Source: Anaerolineaceae bacterium UBA3924
GTDB lineage: Bacteria; Chloroflexota; Anaerolineae; Anaerolineales; Anaerolineaceae
NCBI GenBank assembly: GCA_002385985.1
Contig: DGEO01000027.1
Span: 44,115 to 70,656 of the forward strand
Direction: 5' to 3'
Length of the DNA: 26,542 bases
The notes below the pieces were generated by a model. The model was given only the letters and a program-made list of their open reading frames with translations, did not search any database and was not told where the DNA came from. Shown one piece after another: positions 23,774 through 26,542 of this stretch. The position numbers and the translations under genes are program-made. Within the stretch, counting starts at the first letter, position 1. Each line of letters starts with the position of its first letter.

Positions 23774-24616
23774 TCAATCCATCCGTCCGCGGGATAACCA
23801 GCGCACCCCCAGCAGCGCCAGCGAGGAGAGCAGCACCAGAAGGATGGACAGGGCCACGGCCGACTCCAGGCTGGACTCAAATCCCAGGTAAATGGCCAGC
23901 GGCATGGTCTGGGTGCGGCCGGGCAGGTTGCCTGCAAACAGGATGGTGGCCCCGAACTCGCCCAGCGCACGCGACCAGCTCATCACCGCCCCGCTCAACA
24001 GCGCGTAGCGCGAGAGTGGCAGCACCACATGGCGCAGCTGCTGAAGGGTGGAGGCCCCGTCCAGCTGGGAGGCCTCCAGGATTTCCGGGTCGATCAGGGC
24101 AAACCCGATGGCCGCCGAGCGGATATAGAGCGAGCCGGCCACAAACACCTGCGCGCCGACCACGGCTGCCTGGGTGAAGGCGATCTGCAAGCCCAGGTCG
24201 TTCAGCGGCGCGCCCAGCAGCCCGCGCCGCCCGAAGGCCAGCAGCAGGGCCAGGCCGGCCACCGAGGGGGGCAGCACGGTGGGCAGGTCGATCAGGGTTT
24301 CCAGCACGGCCCGCCCGCGGAACTGGAAGCGGCCGGTCAGGTAGGCCAGCGGCGTGCCCAGCAGCAGGATGATCGCCAGGCTGATCAGCGAGGTTTTCAT
24401 GCTGATGACCACGGCCTGCCGGGTTTGTTCGCTGCCCAGCTGCATCCAGAGGTCGGCGGGCCTTACCTCGAAGAACAGCAGCAGCACGGGAATGGCGAGG
24501 AAGAGCAGCACAGGCATGGAGAATACGGCCCACCAGACCGGGCCGCTTTCCCGCCAGCGGGAGGGCAGGCGGGACGGCCGCTGCCAGCGTCCGGTCTGGT
24601 GAAGGTTTTCCGCCAC
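23774..24616 (-). CDS. modB: Molybdate/tungstate ABC importer permease
   Basis: 280 residues with about six membrane helices, forming the channel of an oxyanion importer. ModB features include LLGTPLAYLTGRFQFRG, DLPTVLPPSVAGLALLLAFG, the EAA-type loop EILEASQLDGASTLQQLRHV, and SRALGEFGATILFAGN near the C-terminus. The start is GTG (24616), with GAGGAGG close upstream. It follows modA by 22 bases. No modC ATPase gene follows; the next gene on the strand is the independently promoted ROK repressor. Confidence 0.93.
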   Translation of the reverse strand: MAENLHQTGRWQRPSRLPSRWRESGPVWWAVFSMPVLLFLAIPVLLLFFEVRPADLWMQLGSEQTRQAVVISMKTSLISLAIILLLGTPLAYLTGRFQFRGRAVLETLIDLPTVLPPSVAGLALLLAFGRRGLLGAPLNDLGLQIAFTQAAVVGAQVFVAGSLYIRSAAIGFALIDPEILEASQLDGASTLQQLRHVVLPLSRYALLSGAVMSWSRALGEFGATILFAGNLPGRTQTMPLAIYLGFESSLESAVALSILLVLLSSLALLGVRWLSRGRMD

Positions 24617-24638
24617 GCCGCCTCCTCGCCCTTACCCT

Positions 24639-25427
24639 TTACTCACCGGTCTCGCCGGCAGGAATCAGGCCGCTTTCAGCCAGGATGCGCTGCCCTTCGG
24701 CGGAGAGAACGAAGTCGATGAACGCGCGGGCCAGGTCGGGCTGCGGACCGGCGAGCACCGGGGCAATGTAATAGGAAGCCTGCACGTTCTGCCCAGCCGG
24801 GATTTCTATGGTAAGCAGGTCCTGGCCGGCGGTGTCGGAGGCGTAAACCACGCCCGCGTCCGCTTCGCCCAGCAGAACCTTGGTGCGGATGGCTGCCACG
24901 GACTCCTCCAGCGAGACCACGTTGGCCAGCACCTGGTCCCGGAAGGCTTCGCCGTGGGCCGGGTCCTGCGCGGCCTGATCCAGCCACTGCCGGGCGTAAG
25001 CTCCCGCGGGCACGTCCTCAGCGCCCACCACCACCCGCACGCCCGGCCGGGCCAGATCGGCCAACCGCTGGATGCCCGCCGGGTTTTCTGGCGGCAGGAT
25101 GACGACCAGCCGGTTGTGGGCGATAACCGCTGCCGAACCGTCTGCGACGCTGCCGCCTTCGACGGCCCAATCCATCTGGCGGGCATCGGCGCTGGCAAAA
25201 ACATCCGCCGCGGCGCCGGCGTTCAGCTGCTGGGCCAGCGCCTGCGATCCGGCGAAGTTGAACGTCACGCGCACTCCCGGGTGCTGCGCTTCAAACGTCT
25301 CAGCCAGCGCAGTGAACGGCTCGCGGAGCGAGGCGGCGGCAAAGACGGTCACTTCCCGCGAGTCTGGACTGCTCCCGGCGCAGGCCGCCAGCGCCAGCAG
25401 GAGCAGCAGGGCAGGGGACCACCTCAT
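24639..25427 (-). CDS. modA: Molybdate/tungstate-binding lipoprotein
   Basis: 262 residues with a short lipoprotein signal (LLLLLALAAC, lipobox LAAC with C16). The mature protein has the ModA pattern: VTVFAAASLREPFTALAETF, FNFAGSQALAQQLNAGA, ADVFASADARQM, and GEADAGVVYASD. It captures molybdate or tungstate outside the cell for ModB; the two ions cannot be told apart here. The ATG at 25427 overlaps the TGA of the PadR gene (ATGA) and is preceded by GGAGG. Upstream in-frame starts (to 25571) lie inside padR and are rejected. Confidence 0.94.
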   Translation of the reverse strand: MRWSPALLLLLALAACAGSSPDSREVTVFAAASLREPFTALAETFEAQHPGVRVTFNFAGSQALAQQLNAGAAADVFASADARQMDWAVEGGSVADGSAAVIAHNRLVVILPPENPAGIQRLADLARPGVRVVVGAEDVPAGAYARQWLDQAAQDPAHGEAFRDQVLANVVSLEESVAAIRTKVLLGEADAGVVYASDTAGQDLLTIEIPAGQNVQASYYIAPVLAGPQPDLARAFIDFVLSAEGQRILAESGLIPAGETGE

Positions 25428-25966
25428 GCCAGCAGCCTCCGCTCGCATGTATCCAGCCAGGCGAGGATGCTCTCCGCCTGCGCCTGGCGGAAGTCGTAGA
25501 CCACCTCGTCCATGGGTCCGCCGGGGCTGACCTCGCGCTGCAGGCGGACGTCCAGCAGCCAGCGGCGGCACTCCTCCCTCTGCGCCTGGATCAGATTTCT
25601 CACCGCGCGCTCTCCCTGGCGGCGGGCGAAGTACAGCCTGGCGATGAACTCCTGGCGGATCTGCCGCCCGCGGCGCACCGGACTGCCCAGCCAGAGGTGG
25701 AACTGCCGGCGGCCTTCTTCCGTCAGGCGGTATTCCTTACGATCCGGGCGGGTGTTACCGGAGATGATTTCGGCTGAGACCCAGCCCAGGCTTTCCAGCT
25801 TGTCCAGCAGGGCGTACAGCCGGGCCTGCTTGACCGACCAGACCAGCGAGACGCCTTCCATCTGCGTGATGGCTTTGTGCAGGTCGTAGCCGTGGCTGGG
25901 CTGCTGTTCGAGCAGTCCTAGCAGGACATACTCAAAGGTGAAGGGGGATTGAGCGCGGGGGGACAT
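25424..25966 (-). CDS. PadR-family transcriptional regulator
   Basis: 180 residues with the N-terminal PadR winged helix (FTFEYVLLGLLEQQPSHGYD, then RLYALLDKLESLGWV). A C-terminal alpha-helical dimerisation domain (about 95-178) follows, as in the Vir_act_alpha_C group. It is the first gene of an operon with modA and modB and overlaps modA by four bases. No Shine-Dalgarno is seen before its ATG. A perfect palindrome stands just upstream, so autoregulation of padR-modA-modB is likely. Control of molybdate genes by PadR instead of ModE would be unusual. The effector is unknown. Confidence 0.92.
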   Translation of the reverse strand: MSPRAQSPFTFEYVLLGLLEQQPSHGYDLHKAITQMEGVSLVWSVKQARLYALLDKLESLGWVSAEIISGNTRPDRKEYRLTEEGRRQFHLWLGSPVRRGRQIRQEFIARLYFARRQGERAVRNLIQAQREECRRWLLDVRLQREVSPGGPMDEVVYDFRQAQAESILAWLDTCERRLLA

Positions 25967-25981
25967 GTTTATATTTATTCA

Positions 25982-26000
25982 ATATTCATTTAATGAATAT
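25982..26000. promoter_or_regulatory. 19-bp perfect palindrome, probable PadR operator
   Basis: ATATTCATT (25982-25990), one central T, then AATGAATAT (25992-26000). It covers the predicted transcription start and early leader of padR-modA-modB, between the promoter and the start codon, where a bound dimer would block transcription. A second short palindrome, GAGTATACTC (26004-26013), overlaps the -10 box. Confidence 0.65.
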
Positions 26001-26004
26001 CTTG

Positions 26005-26033
26005 AGTATACTCGCGCCCGGGGCCTGCGTCAA
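26005..26033 (-). promoter_or_regulatory. Sigma70 promoter of padR-modA-modB
   Basis: On the - strand, TTGACG (26033-26028), 17 bases, then TATACT (26010-26005). Transcription would start near 25998, inside the palindrome, about 32 bases before the padR ATG. The leader is AT-rich and lacks a Shine-Dalgarno. Confidence 0.7.
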
Positions 26034-26038
26034 GCGGT

Positions 26039-26542
26039 TCAGGGCCGTGGGTTTTCGCTATCTGAGACACTGCCTGTCGCCCGGCCGCAGAAAAGCGCCG
26101 GGGTTCCGGGGTGGGGCAGGCGGTACAGTCTCCCCGGCGCGTCATCCTGGATGCCGAACAGCGCCAGGAAGGCCTGGTAAACTTCCAGCCAGAGTCAGTC
26201 CGTGGGGGAGGACTGCACCAGCATCACCGCCGCGGCTGCGTGGAACCGTTCCGCTTCCATCAGGGCGGACGTGGGGCAGCAGCTGGTAGCGGATCGATCC
26301 CGGCAGGTCAAATTCCAGCCCCAGTTTTCTCTTGAGGAAGCACAGCCGTTTCAACTTACCCGGCGTGGGCTGCTCCAGCCACTTTTCCAGCGTGGGGCCG
26401 AAAGTCTCGGCGACTTTCCCCTCGACCATGATCGCCGCCAGCCCGTGCCGGCTGCGGGCCAGAACAAAGAGATCATTCTGCGAAGGATGGCCTCATGTAC
26501 ACCTTCCACTCCGGGAGGGCCAGGAGCAGCTTCAGGTCTCTG
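26039..26542 (-). pseudogene. Decayed DUF6946-like gene, cut by window edge
   Basis: Reading the - strand, pieces of one protein appear in three successive frames. LKLLLALPEWKV (26535 downward) lies in the first frame. After a shift near 26485-26500, PSQNDLFVLARS leads into VEGKVAETFGPTLEKWL and GSIRYQLL. After a second shift near 26270-26285, ALMEAERFHAAAAVMLVQS and LEVYQAFLALFGIQDD appear, interrupted by an in-frame TGA (26197-26195). That last frame ends with a stop at 26041-26039. The pieces in this order resemble an uncharacterised family I recall as DUF6946. Two shifts plus a stop argue for decay over sequencing error. The N-terminal part lies beyond the window. The family name is from memory. 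Confidence 0.6.

Noticed and set aside
25965..26335. Three short + strand frames near the right end
   Set aside because: They run antisense to the DUF6946-like relic and across the padR promoter, with no motifs or ribosome sites.

Overview
The window is 26.5 kb of GC-rich bacterial chromosome with dense operons, 4-base gene overlaps and short intergenic gaps. The gene content (bacterial TyrRS, four-subunit succinate dehydrogenase, MenA-type prenyltransferase, lipoprotein-anchored ABC binding proteins, SNF2/SWIM pair, DUF4126 and DUF2085 membrane proteins) suggests a member of the Chloroflexota, most likely Anaerolineae. That assignment rests on remembered family resemblance only. I saw no rRNA, tRNA, CRISPR array, insertion sequence or prophage.

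Layout, left to right. (1) tyrS (+) runs into a strong terminator shared with a converging operon (-) of SNF2 helicase, SWIM zinc-finger protein and DUF3267 HExxH membrane protein. (2) About 320 bases with no convincing gene form the upstream region of that operon. (3) A two-gene operon (-) of a small ABM-like protein and an N-formylglutamate-amidohydrolase-like protein follows a near-consensus promoter. (4) sdhC-sdhD-sdhA-sdhB (-) is a complete succinate dehydrogenase operon. (5) Divergently, a three-gene NMT1/SsuABC-type ABC importer (+) converges on menA (-) with overlapping stop codons. (6) A secreted L,D-transpeptidase (+) converges on a DUF2085-DUF4126 membrane operon (-), again with overlapping stops; this operon looks leaderless. 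(7) pepT (+) and a SlyD-like FKBP isomerase (-) converge, each with its own terminator. (8) A sugar ABC importer without ATPase (binding protein, two permeases, -) lies downstream of a ROK repressor, with a 13-bp perfect hairpin between the binding-protein and permease genes. (9) A PadR regulator-modA-modB operon (-) has a 19-bp perfect palindrome between its promoter and start codon. (10) The right edge holds the decayed end of a DUF6946-like gene with two frameshifts and an in-frame stop.

Functionally this is mostly housekeeping: translation, quinone-linked respiration (sdh plus menA), nutrient uptake (unknown NMT1-type substrate, sugar, molybdate or tungstate), peptide turnover, protein folding and envelope crosslinking. 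I did not find a clearly new defence or mobile system. The least ordinary items are the PadR-modAB operon with its palindrome, the leaderless DUF2085-DUF4126 operon, the translationally coupled SNF2-SWIM-DUF3267 operon, and the hairpin inside the sugar operon.
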